Source: Rhodococcoides kroppenstedtii (GTDB lineage: Bacteria; Actinomycetota; Actinomycetes; Mycobacteriales; Mycobacteriaceae). Taken from it: a DNA stretch of 64,000 nt. The stretch is from the NCBI RefSeq assembly GCF_900111805.1, contig NZ_FOJN01000014.1:58695-122694 (forward strand), read 5' to 3'. Every line of letters starts with the position of its first letter. Position 1 is the first letter of the stretch. The notes below the pieces were generated by a model that worked only from the letters and a program-made list of their open reading frames with translations, ran no database searches and had not been told where the DNA came from. The position numbers and the translations under genes were made by a program. This document shows positions 17,319 through 25,489 of the stretch, in pieces.

Positions 17319-17936
17319 GTGACCTCTACTCTGGACCGGGTGAGAACAACCTCGCCGGAGCTGGTGGTCCTGGTCGACGACGACGGCGTCGCCGTCGGAA
17401 CGCAGGAGAAGGCCACCGTCCACCACGAGGACACGCCGCTGCATCTGGCGTTCTCGAGTTACGTGGTCGACGCCGACGGGCGGGTCCTGATCACGCGGCG
17501 GGCGTGGGAGAAGGTCACCTGGCCCGGCGTGTGGACCAACTCGTGCTGCGGTCATCCCGCCCCCGGTGAGCCGCTCGACCGCGCCGTGCTTCGGCGTCTC
17601 GCGCACGAGCTGGGTATCGACGCCGACGCGGCCGATCCCGTGCTGCCCCGGTTCCGCTACCGCGCCGTGATGGACAACGGGGTGGTGGAGCACGAGATCT
17701 GCCCGGTGTTCCTGGTTCGCTACGACGCCGCCGTCGTCGACCCGCGACCCGACGAGGTGGCCGAGCACCGGTGGCAGACCTGGACGGAGATCGTCGACGA
17801 CGTCGCGAGCGGAACCAGCGAACTCTCGCCGTGGTGTCAGGATCAGGTGCGGCAGTTGCAGCAGCTGGGGCCGGACCCTCGGTCCTGGCCGGTGAGCGAC
17901 GCGGCGCTGCTTCCGCCCGCGGCGCGGCCGCTGTGA
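17319..17936 (+). CDS. idi: isopentenyl-diphosphate delta-isomerase, type 1
   Basis: 205 residues with NUDIX-like Idi signatures: HLAFSSYVVD, TWPGVWTNSCCGHPAPGE (catalytic Cys region and metal His), FRYRAVMDNGVVEHEICPVF (catalytic Glu). It interconverts IPP and DMAPP for isoprenoid and carotenoid synthesis. GTG 17319 is one base after the JmjC stop; GTG 17340 is an alternative. Its stop overlaps the start of the phospholipase D gene (GTGA), so JmjC, idi and phospholipase D look like one operon. Confidence 0.9.
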   Translation: MTSTLDRVRTTSPELVVLVDDDGVAVGTQEKATVHHEDTPLHLAFSSYVVDADGRVLITRRAWEKVTWPGVWTNSCCGHPAPGEPLDRAVLRRLAHELGIDADAADPVLPRFRYRAVMDNGVVEHEICPVFLVRYDAAVVDPRPDEVAEHRWQTWTEIVDDVASGTSELSPWCQDQVRQLQQLGPDPRSWPVSDAALLPPAARPL

Positions 17937-19612
17937 CCGACGGCGTCGGCAGTCTTCTCCTCCGGGCGATCGACCGACTCTCGCACGCGCTGGGACGCTC
18001 GTCGATCCTGGCCGACAGCACCTTCGACCACGACGCACACCCCTGGCTGCTGACGGCCGAGGAACGCGGGAACCCCGACACGCGCATCCGCCCGTGGACC
18101 GAGGGCAACGCCTGCCGCACCCTGGTGCACGGCGCCACGTACTTCCAGGTGCTCGGCGAGCACCTCGCCGCGGCCGGTCCGGGCGATCTGGTGCTGTTCA
18201 CCGATTGGCGTGGCGACCCCGAGCAGGTTCTCGGCGACTCCGGGCCCACCGTCGAGGACGCCCTGAGCGACGCGGCTCGCCGCGGTGCAGCGGTCCGTGG
18301 ACTGATGTGGCGCTCCCACAGCGGACTGCTCGGCTACACCGGAGACAAGAATTCGTCGTTGGCGGTGGCGCTCGAGGACGCCGGCGGTGAGTGCGTCCTC
18401 GACCAGCGGGTGCTGGCGTTCGGGTCGCATCACCAGAAGTTGGTGGTGCTGCGCTCCCCGGACCGCGCGGACGGCAACGTCGCGTTCGTCGGCGGCATCG
18501 ACCTCGCACGCGCGCGGCGGGACGACGCACGGCACCACGGCGACCCGCTGTCGCGGCCGTTCCCGCCGGAGTACGGCGAGACCCCGGCCTGGCACGACAT
18601 CCAGCTCGAGATCACGGGCCCGGCCGTGCGCGACGTCGAGGACACGTTCCGCGAGCGGTGGGAGGACCCGGCTGCGCTCTCCCGCCTGCCGTGGCACGTC
18701 CTCTCGGATCTGGTGCGCCGGCATCGGCGCGAGCCGTCGGTGCTGCCGACGGAGCTGCCCGATCCGCCCGCGTCCGGAACCTGCACCGTCCAGCTGCTGC
18801 GCACCTATCCCCGGCGTCGCCCCGCGTATCCGTTCGCGACCGACGGCGAACGCAGCGCCGCCCGGGCCTATGCGAAGGCCCTGTCCCGGGCGGAACGCCT
18901 CGTGTACATCGAGGATCAGTACCTGTGGTCGGTCGACGTCGCTCGCGTGTTCGCGAGCGCACTACGACGCTCGCCGACTCTGCGCATGATCGTGGTGGTG
19001 CCACGCCACCTCGACGACGACAGCGCCGTGACGATTCCCCCGTCACTGCTCGGTCACGCTGCGGCACTGGACATCCTGCGGAGCGCGGGGTCGGATCGCG
19101 TCCTGGTCCTCGACATCGAGAACGACGAGAGCGTGCCGGTCTACGTGCACTCCAAGGCGTGCGTGATCGACGACGTGTGGGCCGCGATCGGCAGTGACAA
19201 CTTCAATCGCCGTTCCTGGACCCATGATTCGGAGCTGACCGCCGCGGTGGTCGACACCGAGCGCGATCCTCGGGAGCCGGTCGACCCCGGCGGGCTGGGT
19301 GACGGCGCTCGGGTGTTCGCCCGCGAGCTCCGACTGGGACTGTTGGCGGAACACCTCTCCCGCAAGGGAATCGACGACACGTCCGATCTGCTCGATCCGG
19401 ACGGCTGCTTCGACGCCGTCGCCCGCAGCGTGTCCGCCCTCGACGACTGGCACGACGGCGGTCGTCGTGGGCCCCGCCCGGCTGGACGACTGCGTCGACA
19501 CGCCATCGAGGTTCCCCCGGTGTGGAAGCAGCGGGTGTTCTCGTGGCTCTACCGCGTGGTGGTCGATCCGGACGGACGGCCCTGGCGACTGCGGTTCACG
19601 CGACGGTTCTGA
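17933..19612 (+). CDS. phospholipase D family protein
   Basis: 559 residues with two PLD domains. The second HKD motif is canonical (VHSKACVIDD, then GSDNFNRRS). The first reads HHQKLVVLRSPD: His and Lys are present but the Asp position is Arg, a variant seen in some PLD subfamilies. GNVAFVGGID follows as expected. It could hydrolyse or transfer phosphatidyl groups at the membrane. There is no clear signal peptide, although the first 30 residues are mildly hydrophobic. GTG 17933 overlaps the idi stop codon. Confidence 0.82.
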   Translation: MTDGVGSLLLRAIDRLSHALGRSSILADSTFDHDAHPWLLTAEERGNPDTRIRPWTEGNACRTLVHGATYFQVLGEHLAAAGPGDLVLFTDWRGDPEQVLGDSGPTVEDALSDAARRGAAVRGLMWRSHSGLLGYTGDKNSSLAVALEDAGGECVLDQRVLAFGSHHQKLVVLRSPDRADGNVAFVGGIDLARARRDDARHHGDPLSRPFPPEYGETPAWHDIQLEITGPAVRDVEDTFRERWEDPAALSRLPWHVLSDLVRRHRREPSVLPTELPDPPASGTCTVQLLRTYPRRRPAYPFATDGERSAARAYAKALSRAERLVYIEDQYLWSVDVARVFASALRRSPTLRMIVVVPRHLDDDSAVTIPPSLLGHAAALDILRSAGSDRVLVLDIENDESVPVYVHSKACVIDDVWAAIGSDNFNRRSWTHDSELTAAVVDTERDPREPVDPGGLGDGARVFARELRLGLLAEHLSRKGIDDTSDLLDPDGCFDAVARSVSALDDWHDGGRRGPRPAGRLRRHAIEVPPVWKQRVFSWLYRVVVDPDGRPWRLRFTRRF

Positions 19613-19636
19613 CGCCGATCGCGGACCGGCTCCGTC

Positions 19637-19660
19637 GTTTCGCCGGGCCCGCACCGGGTA
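19637..19660 (+). promoter_or_regulatory. SigF/SigB-type promoter of recQ
   Basis: GTTT (19637-19640), 15 bases, GGGTA (19656-19660), followed by T. The start codon ATG 19671 comes 10 bases later, so the transcript would be almost leaderless. Confidence 0.55.
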
Positions 19661-19670
19661 TCAGCCGACG

Positions 19671-21341
19671 ATGAACGCGGCACGGGACATCGATCGGCAC
19701 GCAGCGGAACTGGGGATCGATCACCTCAAGCCGGATCAACGACGCGCCGTGGAGGCACTGCTGGCCGGATGCGACGTGCTCGGGGTGCTCGCCAGCGGGT
19801 TCGGCAAGTCCGTCGTGTACCGCGTCGCCGCGACGATGCTCGACGGGGTGACCGTGGTGATCTCGCCCCTCATCGCGCTCCAGCACGATCAGGTTCTCGC
19901 CGTGGCCGACACCGATGCCGTGACGGCGGTCGCCATCCACTCCGGACTCTCGGCCTCCCGCACGGAGAAGGCGTGGCGCCGCGTCGCCGACGCCGAAACC
20001 GGAGTGCTCCTCTACCTCACGCCCGAGCAGGCAGCGCGGCCCGAGGTGCGGGAGCGTCTGACGTTCCTGTCCGTGGGCGCCGTGGTCGTCGACGAGGCCC
20101 ATTGCATCGCCGCCCGGGGTCACGACTTCCGCCCGGCCTATCTCCGCATCGCCGAGTTCGCGAATGCCGTGGGTCGGCCTCCGATCCTCGCGTTGACGGC
20201 GACGGCGCCGCCGCCCGTCCGGGACGAGATCGTCGCGCGGCTCGGGCTGACGGAGCCCTTGCTCGTCCTGGGCGACGTCGATCGCCCCGGCATCCATCTC
20301 TCGGTACGCCATCACGCGCACGCCGACGACGTGGTGAGCGCCGTCGTCCACGACGTGGTCGACCTCGCGCGTGGCGCCGGGACGGGCCTGGTCTACACCG
20401 CGACGCGCGCCGCGACGACGCAGTACGCGGACCTGTTCGCCCAGCACGACGTTCGCGCGCTCGCGTACCACGGCGGATTGTCGGCCAGGGACCGGAACGA
20501 GGTCCACCGACGCTTCGTGAGCGGCGACGTCGACGTCGTGATCGCCACGTCCGCGTTCGGGATGGGCATCGACAATCCGAACGTCCGCTTCGTCGTCCAC
20601 GCCGCACCGCCGGATTCCCTGGAGCGCTACTACCAGGAGTTCGGTCGCGCCGGACGACACGGAGAATCCGCCCGGGCCATCCTGCACTACCGCGCGGAGG
20701 ATCTCGGGCTGCAGAATTTCTTCGCCGTTCGCCGGCCGAACCAGAAAGTGGTCCGCACGGTTCTGCGCGCCGTCGTCGCCGCGACGGATCCGCTGCCGAC
20801 GGACGCGATCACCGCGCTGCCGTCGGTCAGCGCCCGGTCCGCGGGCACCGCGCTCGACCTGCTCGAACGCGTCGGCGCCGTGCGGTTGAACCGCGGTGAC
20901 GACGGGACTGCCGGATGGGTCGACCTCGACTCGGACGTGCGCGCCGTGATGAGTCGGGTCCGCGCCGCTGCCGAGGCGGAGGAGTCGGCCGCCACGTCGC
21001 GCGTGGAGATGATGCGGCACTACGCCGAGGCCGGACGCTGTCGGCGACGGATGCTGCTCGAGTACTTCGGCGCGGCACCGGACGACGCGACCGACGACGA
21101 TCGGTGCGGCCGGTGCGACTCCTGCGAGTCGGGACGCGCCGACCGGACGGCCGCGGCAGCCGGCTTGGGCAGCGCAGACCTCGGTCTGGCGCCCGGTGAC
21201 CGGGTGCGTCACGAGCAGTGGGGCGAGGGCGAGGTGGTCTCCGTGGAACCGGACCGCGTGACCGCGCACTTCGACGAGCAGGGCTACCGCACGCTGGCCT
21301 CCTCGGTCGCCCGTGACCGCGATCTGCTGAAGCCCGCCTGA
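19671..21341 (+). CDS. recQ: RecQ-family DNA helicase
   Basis: 556 residues. Superfamily 2 motifs in order: Q-like PDQRRAVEALL, Walker A GFGKS, ISPLIALQHDQ, DEAHCIAARGHDFR (DEAH box with RecQ aromatic-loop remnants), ALTATAPP, then YTATRAATTQ, AYHGGLSARDRNEV, ATSAFGMGIDNPNVR, EFGRAGRHG. A zinc-binding set includes CRRRM and CGRCDSC. The C-terminus (GDRVRHEQWGEGEVVSV) is a DUF3553-like beta module instead of HRDC. It unwinds DNA during repair or recombination. Shorter than E. coli RecQ (about 610). Confidence 0.85.
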   Translation: MNAARDIDRHAAELGIDHLKPDQRRAVEALLAGCDVLGVLASGFGKSVVYRVAATMLDGVTVVISPLIALQHDQVLAVADTDAVTAVAIHSGLSASRTEKAWRRVADAETGVLLYLTPEQAARPEVRERLTFLSVGAVVVDEAHCIAARGHDFRPAYLRIAEFANAVGRPPILALTATAPPPVRDEIVARLGLTEPLLVLGDVDRPGIHLSVRHHAHADDVVSAVVHDVVDLARGAGTGLVYTATRAATTQYADLFAQHDVRALAYHGGLSARDRNEVHRRFVSGDVDVVIATSAFGMGIDNPNVRFVVHAAPPDSLERYYQEFGRAGRHGESARAILHYRAEDLGLQNFFAVRRPNQKVVRTVLRAVVAATDPLPTDAITALPSVSARSAGTALDLLERVGAVRLNRGDDGTAGWVDLDSDVRAVMSRVRAAAEAEESAATSRVEMMRHYAEAGRCRRRMLLEYFGAAPDDATDDDRCGRCDSCESGRADRTAAAAGLGSADLGLAPGDRVRHEQWGEGEVVSVEPDRVTAHFDEQGYRTLASSVARDRDLLKPA

Positions 21342-21517
21342 GCGTAGGAAACCGGCCCCGGGCGCGTCGTGACCCACGCGAACCGTCCGCAGGTTCTTTT
21401 GTGCCCGTACCCGAGCGAGGCCCCTCTCAGCTGGCCTAGGTTTCCTGAAGACGGGCCCGTCGAGAGCGCGGAGGGCGGCCGTCGGACGAACCCCACCAGT
21501 GAGGCGAGGCACGGTAC

Positions 21518-22378
21518 ATGACGGATCTGAAGCCCTTCTACAAGAACGTGCAGTCGCACTACGACCTCTCGGACGACTTCTTCGCGCTGTTCCTCGATCC
21601 CACCTTGACCTACAGCTGTGCGTACTTCGAGCGCGACGACATGACGCTCGAAGAGGCTCAGCTGGCCAAGATCGACCTGGCACTGGGCAAGTTGGGCCTC
21701 GAACCGGGGATGCGACTGCTCGACGTGGGCTGCGGCTGGGGCACGACCATCATCCGTGCGCGCGAGAAGTACGACGTGGACGTGGTCGGCCTGACGCTCA
21801 GCGAGCACCAGTTCGGACGGGTGCAGAGCCGGCTCGACGCCCTCGACGGGGACCGCAAGGCCGAGGTGCGATTGCAGGGCTGGGAGGAATTCGACGAGCC
21901 CGTCGACCGCATCGTGAGCATCGGCGCCTTCGAACACTTCCGCCGCGCACGGCACGTCCCGTTCTTCGAGAAGGCGTACCGCCTGCTGCCCGACGACGGA
22001 ACGATGCTCCTGCACACCATCGTCGGCTACGGATTGGACGACCTCGCCGAGATGGGCGTCGCCGTCGACAAGCGCGACGCGGTGTTCATGCGCTTCATCA
22101 TCCGCGAGATCTTTCCCGGCGGGGAACTGGAGCGACCGAAGACCATTCAGGAGCGGGCGCAGTCCGTCGGCTTCTCCGTCGATCGCGTCCACTCCCTCCA
22201 GCAGCACTACGCACGAACCCTCGAGACCTGGACCGAGAATCTCGAGGCCCGCAAGGACGAGGCGCTCGAGATCGGTGGCCAGGAGGTCTACGACCGCTAC
22301 ATGAAGTACCTGAGCGGCTGCGCGAAGCAGTTCCGCCGCGGCACCATCGACGTCATGCAGTTCACCCTGTCGAAGTAA
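21518..22378 (+). CDS. cyclopropane mycolic acid synthase family methyltransferase
   Basis: 286 residues, matching the CmaA/MmaA/PcaA family in length and layout: the N-terminal YDLSDDFFALFLDPTLTYSC block, the SAM motif LLDVGCGWGT, LTLSEHQ, and IGAFEHF. It transfers a methyl group from SAM to double bonds of acyl or meromycolic chains at the membrane. This is the best taxonomic marker in the window for a mycolate-containing genus. GAGGCGAGG lies upstream of ATG 21518. It is monocistronic, with a terminator 16 bases past the stop. Confidence 0.9.
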   Translation: MTDLKPFYKNVQSHYDLSDDFFALFLDPTLTYSCAYFERDDMTLEEAQLAKIDLALGKLGLEPGMRLLDVGCGWGTTIIRAREKYDVDVVGLTLSEHQFGRVQSRLDALDGDRKAEVRLQGWEEFDEPVDRIVSIGAFEHFRRARHVPFFEKAYRLLPDDGTMLLHTIVGYGLDDLAEMGVAVDKRDAVFMRFIIREIFPGGELERPKTIQERAQSVGFSVDRVHSLQQHYARTLETWTENLEARKDEALEIGGQEVYDRYMKYLSGCAKQFRRGTIDVMQFTLSK

Positions 22379-22393
22379 GAGATCCCCAGCCGG

Positions 22394-22428
22394 AACGGCG
22401 CGCAGCAACTCACGCTGCGCGCCGTTTT
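22394..22428 (+). terminator. intrinsic terminator of the methyltransferase gene
   Basis: Perfect 13-base stem AACGGCGCGCAGC (22394-22406) with 22414-22426, a 7-base loop, then TTTT. The T-tract also forms the -35 of the following stress promoter. Confidence 0.8.
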
Positions 22429-22448
22429 CGCGTCCCGCGGCGCGGGTA
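22424..22448 (+). promoter_or_regulatory. SigF/SigB-type promoter of the ChaB gene
   Basis: GTTT (22424-22427), 16 bases, GGGTA (22444-22448), 38 bases before ATG 22487. The -35 lies in the T-tract of the upstream terminator. Confidence 0.6.
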
Positions 22449-22486
22449 GGCCTCCGGGAGACGGAGACGACCCGAAGGAGCGCACC

Positions 22487-22906
22487 ATGCCCGCCACCGA
22501 CGACGACGGCAACGCCAAGGAATCCGAGTTGCCCTCGACACTGCAGAAGTCGGACGACAAGGCGCAGCGGACCTACGCCAAGGCGCTCGACTCCGCCGAG
22601 GAGCAGTACGACGACGAAGCCCGCGCCCACCGGGTCGCCTACGCCGCACTGAAGCACACCCACGAGAAGGTGGGCGACCACTGGGAGGAGAAGGACGACT
22701 ACGGGCCCTCCGACGAGCGGGCGAAGAGCGGCGGCCCGAACCCCAGCGGGGAGAGCAAGGAAGGCGTGGACGCCAACGCCTCGAAGAAGCACCTCGAGGA
22801 CGTGGCGAAGAAACTCGACGTCACCGGCCGCTCACGCATGAACAAGGACGAGTTGGTCGACGCGATCGAGAAGGAGAACCGTCGGCAGACGGACCGGAAT
22901 CGCTGA
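22487..22906 (+). CDS. ChaB-domain protein with C-terminal Rho-N/SAP-like motif
   Basis: 139 residues. ChaB domain at about 15-70 (ELPSTLQKSDDKAQRTYAKALDSA and following, RVAYAALKHTHEK). The last 45 residues (KKHLEDVAKKLDVTGRSRMNKDELVDAIEKENRR) form a helix-extended-helix like Rho-N or SAP domains that bind nucleic acid. ChaB was named as a cation transport regulator, but its actinobacterial two-domain relatives behave as stress proteins of unknown mechanism. GAAGGAG precedes ATG 22487. It converges with ctpC, with one base between the stops. Confidence 0.85.
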   Translation: MPATDDDGNAKESELPSTLQKSDDKAQRTYAKALDSAEEQYDDEARAHRVAYAALKHTHEKVGDHWEEKDDYGPSDERAKSGGPNPSGESKEGVDANASKKHLEDVAKKLDVTGRSRMNKDELVDAIEKENRRQTDRNR

Positions 22907-22907
22907 G

Positions 22908-25037
22908 TCACCTGGTCGGGGTCGCCCCGATCATCCGGGAACTGTTGCCCACCACCAGAATCGACGACGCGTTGTGCAGCACCGCCGCGAGCACCGGTGA
23001 CAGTGCACCGCCCGCCCCGACGATCAGCCCGACGGCGTTGACGGCGATGGCGAGCCCGTAGTTCTGCCGGATCACCCCGACCGAGGCGCGCCCGAGGGCC
23101 CGGACGTCCAGGAGGCGCTCCAGGTCGTCGCCGGCCAGCGCGATGTCGGCCGTCTCCACGGCGACGTCGGTGCCGGCGGCGCCCATGGCGATGCCGATGT
23201 CGGCCGCCGCGAGCGCGGGCGCGTCGTTGGTCCCGTCGCCCACGACGGCGACCAGGTGGCCCTCGGCCTGCAGTCGGCGCACCACCTCGAGCTTGTCCTC
23301 GGGCATGACCTCGGCCTGCCAGTCGTCGATGCCCAGCTCGGCGGCCACGGCCGCGGCCGTGTGGGGGTTGTCGCCGGTGAGCATGACGATGCGGCGCACG
23401 CCGTCCGCGCGTAGAGCACGCAGGACGGCGGCAGCGTTCGCCCGAACCTCGTCGCGCAGGCTGATCAGGCCCACCAGCTCGCCGTCCACCGCGAGCAGCA
23501 GCGGCGTCTCCGCCCGCTTCTGCAGACGTTCGACCCACTGCGCGGCGTCGGCGGTGACGGTCACCCCTTCCCGTCCGAGAAGGGACGGGCCGCCGAGCAG
23601 CAGCGTGCGTCCGTCGGACACGGTGCGCATGCCGAGCCCCACCAGCACCTCGCACTCCTCGTGCGGCGGGATCTCGATGCGCCGCTCCTCGGTGCTGCGA
23701 ATCACGGCTTCCGCCAACGGATGTCGCGAGTGGATCTCGGAGCTGGCCGCGTAGGCGAGCACCTGTTCCGGCTCCCACGCGGGCGAGAACGCAATCACGT
23801 TGGTCACCACGGGCCGCCCGACGGTGACGGTGCCGGTCTTGTCGAAGACCACCGCGTCGATACGGCCGGCGAGTTCGAGGTGCGAGCCGCCCTTGATCAG
23901 GATGCCGCGTCGGGCACCGTTGCCGATCGCGGCGCTGATCGCCGTGGGGGTCGACAGGCCCACCGCACACGGGCACGCGATCAACAGCATCGTCATCGCA
24001 CGCCGGACGTCGCGGGTGATCACCAGCGTCACGGCCGAGAGCAGGAACGACGCCGGCACGAAGCGCCGGGAGAAGGTGTCGCCCACGGTCTGGATGGGAG
24101 CCCGGTCCTCCTGAGCCTGCTCCACACGCTCGATGATGCGGCCGATGGCCGTGTCGCGGCCGACGGCGGACGCGCGGACCACCAGGCGTCCCCGCACCAC
24201 CACCGAGCCCGCGGACACGCGGGCGCCGACGGTGGCGGTCACCGGCAGGGTCTCACCCGTGATGGCGGACTGATCGATCACCGCGTCCCCGTCGACGACG
24301 ACGCCGTCCACGGGAACGCCGACGTGGTCGTGGACGACGATCTCGTCGCCCACCTCGAGGGTGTCGATGTCCACGGACACCTCGGACCCGTCGGCGAGGC
24401 GGACCCACGCGGTGTCGTGCGTGCCGGAGAGCAGCTCGGAGATGGCACGACGGGTGCGGCGCAGCGTGAGTTCCTGGAGGTACTCGCCGATGTTGAGCAG
24501 CCAGAGCACCGTCAGGGCCACGACGTTCTCGCGCAGGATCAGGCTGGCGACGGTCGCCGCGGACACGAGCGCGTCCGTCCCGGCCGCTCGTTCGCCGGCC
24601 AGCGATCGCACGGCGCCCTTCAGGAAGGGATAGCCGGTGAAGATGGTGACCCCGGTGGCCACCAGACGGCTTCCGGGACCCAGCATCGGCGGTCGACGCA
24701 GTCCGTACCGGCGGACACCGAGGAGGAGAAGCGCCGCGCCGCCGATTGCCATGCGCAGCAGCTCGGTGGACCCCACGTCGGCCGATCGCGGTGTGCGCGA
24801 ACCGATCTGGGGTACCGGCAGATCACGGACCGCCTCGACCGCCGCCACGACGGTGTCGCGGTCGGTGCGGGTGCGCGAGTACCAGACGACCACCGACGCC
24901 GTGCGGGGATAGGCGTGGACCGCCCGAACTCCGACGGCCGCCGCGACCGCGTCCTCGACCGCGATCGCGGCGGCCGCACTCCCGGCGATCCAGTCGGCGC
25001 GCAGGCGCAGTCGCCCCCCGCCGTCGGAAAGAATCAC
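22908..25037 (-). CDS. ctpC: heavy-metal P1B-type ATPase, CtpC-like
   Basis: 709 residues. Metal-site motif CPC in ACPCAVGLSTPTA, phosphorylation site DKTGTVT, TGES-type loop ITGETLPV, and hinge VGDGTNDAPALAAADIG. The N-terminus lacks a CxxC metal-binding domain, as in M. tuberculosis CtpC. Family knowledge: CtpC exports Mn or Zn and works with a PacL partner. The partner is encoded immediately upstream, with GTG 25037 one base past the pacL stop. It acts in the cytoplasmic membrane. Metal specificity cannot be fixed from sequence. Confidence 0.88.
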   Translation of the reverse strand: MILSDGGGRLRLRADWIAGSAAAAIAVEDAVAAAVGVRAVHAYPRTASVVVWYSRTRTDRDTVVAAVEAVRDLPVPQIGSRTPRSADVGSTELLRMAIGGAALLLLGVRRYGLRRPPMLGPGSRLVATGVTIFTGYPFLKGAVRSLAGERAAGTDALVSAATVASLILRENVVALTVLWLLNIGEYLQELTLRRTRRAISELLSGTHDTAWVRLADGSEVSVDIDTLEVGDEIVVHDHVGVPVDGVVVDGDAVIDQSAITGETLPVTATVGARVSAGSVVVRGRLVVRASAVGRDTAIGRIIERVEQAQEDRAPIQTVGDTFSRRFVPASFLLSAVTLVITRDVRRAMTMLLIACPCAVGLSTPTAISAAIGNGARRGILIKGGSHLELAGRIDAVVFDKTGTVTVGRPVVTNVIAFSPAWEPEQVLAYAASSEIHSRHPLAEAVIRSTEERRIEIPPHEECEVLVGLGMRTVSDGRTLLLGGPSLLGREGVTVTADAAQWVERLQKRAETPLLLAVDGELVGLISLRDEVRANAAAVLRALRADGVRRIVMLTGDNPHTAAAVAAELGIDDWQAEVMPEDKLEVVRRLQAEGHLVAVVGDGTNDAPALAAADIGIAMGAAGTDVAVETADIALAGDDLERLLDVRALGRASVGVIRQNYGLAIAVNAVGLIVGAGGALSPVLAAVLHNASSILVVGNSSRMIGATPTR

Positions 25038-25038
25038 G

Positions 25039-25320
25039 TCAGTGGTCGTGTCCGTGCCCGTGCGCGTCGGCCGACGGCGGACGCACCTCCTCGCCCATCC
25101 GGTCCTTGGCCTCGGCGACCACGTCGGACACCGCGAGCCGAGCCGACTCGGCGCGCACCTCGGCCCGGCGGACGCCGCGCAGCCCGACCTCGGTGACCCG
25201 CACCGCGGCCTCGCGCACCGGCGCCCGGTCGTAGGCCTTCTTCACGCCGTTCCAGGCGGCGACTCCCACCACGCCGGTGACGACGGTGGATGCCGCTTTG
25301 GCGATCAACGGGCCCAACAT
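25039..25320 (-). CDS. PacL-type metallochaperone-like small membrane protein (DUF1490)
   Basis: 93 residues: an N-terminal membrane helix (about 5-23), an amphipathic Ala/Glu/Arg helix, and a C-terminal metal-binding tail with alternating His (H87, H89, H91, H93). This is the layout of M. tuberculosis PacL1 (Rv3269), which scaffolds CtpC and binds zinc through its tail. ATG 25320 has GAGGAGG upstream. It forms a two-gene operon with ctpC and is divergent from the ABC importer operon. Confidence 0.85.
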   Translation of the reverse strand: MLGPLIAKAASTVVTGVVGVAAWNGVKKAYDRAPVREAAVRVTEVGLRGVRRAEVRAESARLAVSDVVAEAKDRMGEEVRPPSADAHGHGHDH

Positions 25321-25342
25321 GACAAGCGCCTCCTCGTACACG

Positions 25343-25360
25343 GTCTCGACAACGCGAGAC
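25343..25360. promoter_or_regulatory. inverted repeat in the pacL-ctpC leader
   Basis: GTCTCG, 6 bases, CGAGAC, ending 23 bases before ATG 25320 on the minus strand. Candidate operator or leader hairpin for the efflux operon. Confidence 0.4.
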
Positions 25361-25385
25361 GGACAGTACCGGCCCGCGTCGTGGT

Positions 25386-25414
25386 TTGCGCGGGCGTCGA
25401 CCACACCCTACAGT
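25386..25414 (+). promoter_or_regulatory. promoter of the metal/peptide ABC operon
   Basis: TTGCGC (25386-25391), 17 bases, TACAGT (25409-25414): housekeeping-type -35 and -10 at ideal spacing. The predicted transcription start (about 25421) falls inside the Fur/Zur-like palindrome. Confidence 0.5.
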
Positions 25415-25429
25415 CGACAACGATTGTCA
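25415..25429. promoter_or_regulatory. Fur/Zur-family-like operator
   Basis: CGACAACGATTGTCA: a perfect 5-3-5 inverted repeat (GACAA-CGA-TTGTC at 25416-25428) that agrees at 11 of 15 positions with the Zur consensus as I recall it for actinobacteria (TGAAAATGATTTTCA). It sits on the start point of the importer operon promoter, where repressor binding would block transcription. Assignment to Zur and not another Fur-family protein is inference. Confidence 0.5.
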
Positions 25430-25489
25430 CTGTCGTGTGGGGCCGACCGCCCCCGACACCCCCCCGGATCTGCGGAAGGACCTTTCCCC

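Noticed and set aside
13304..17434. Continuous 1376-codon minus-strand frame
   Set aside because: Only the last 303 codons are the manganese catalase; the rest runs antisense to the permease, repeat-peptide, JmjC and idi genes and has shadow composition.
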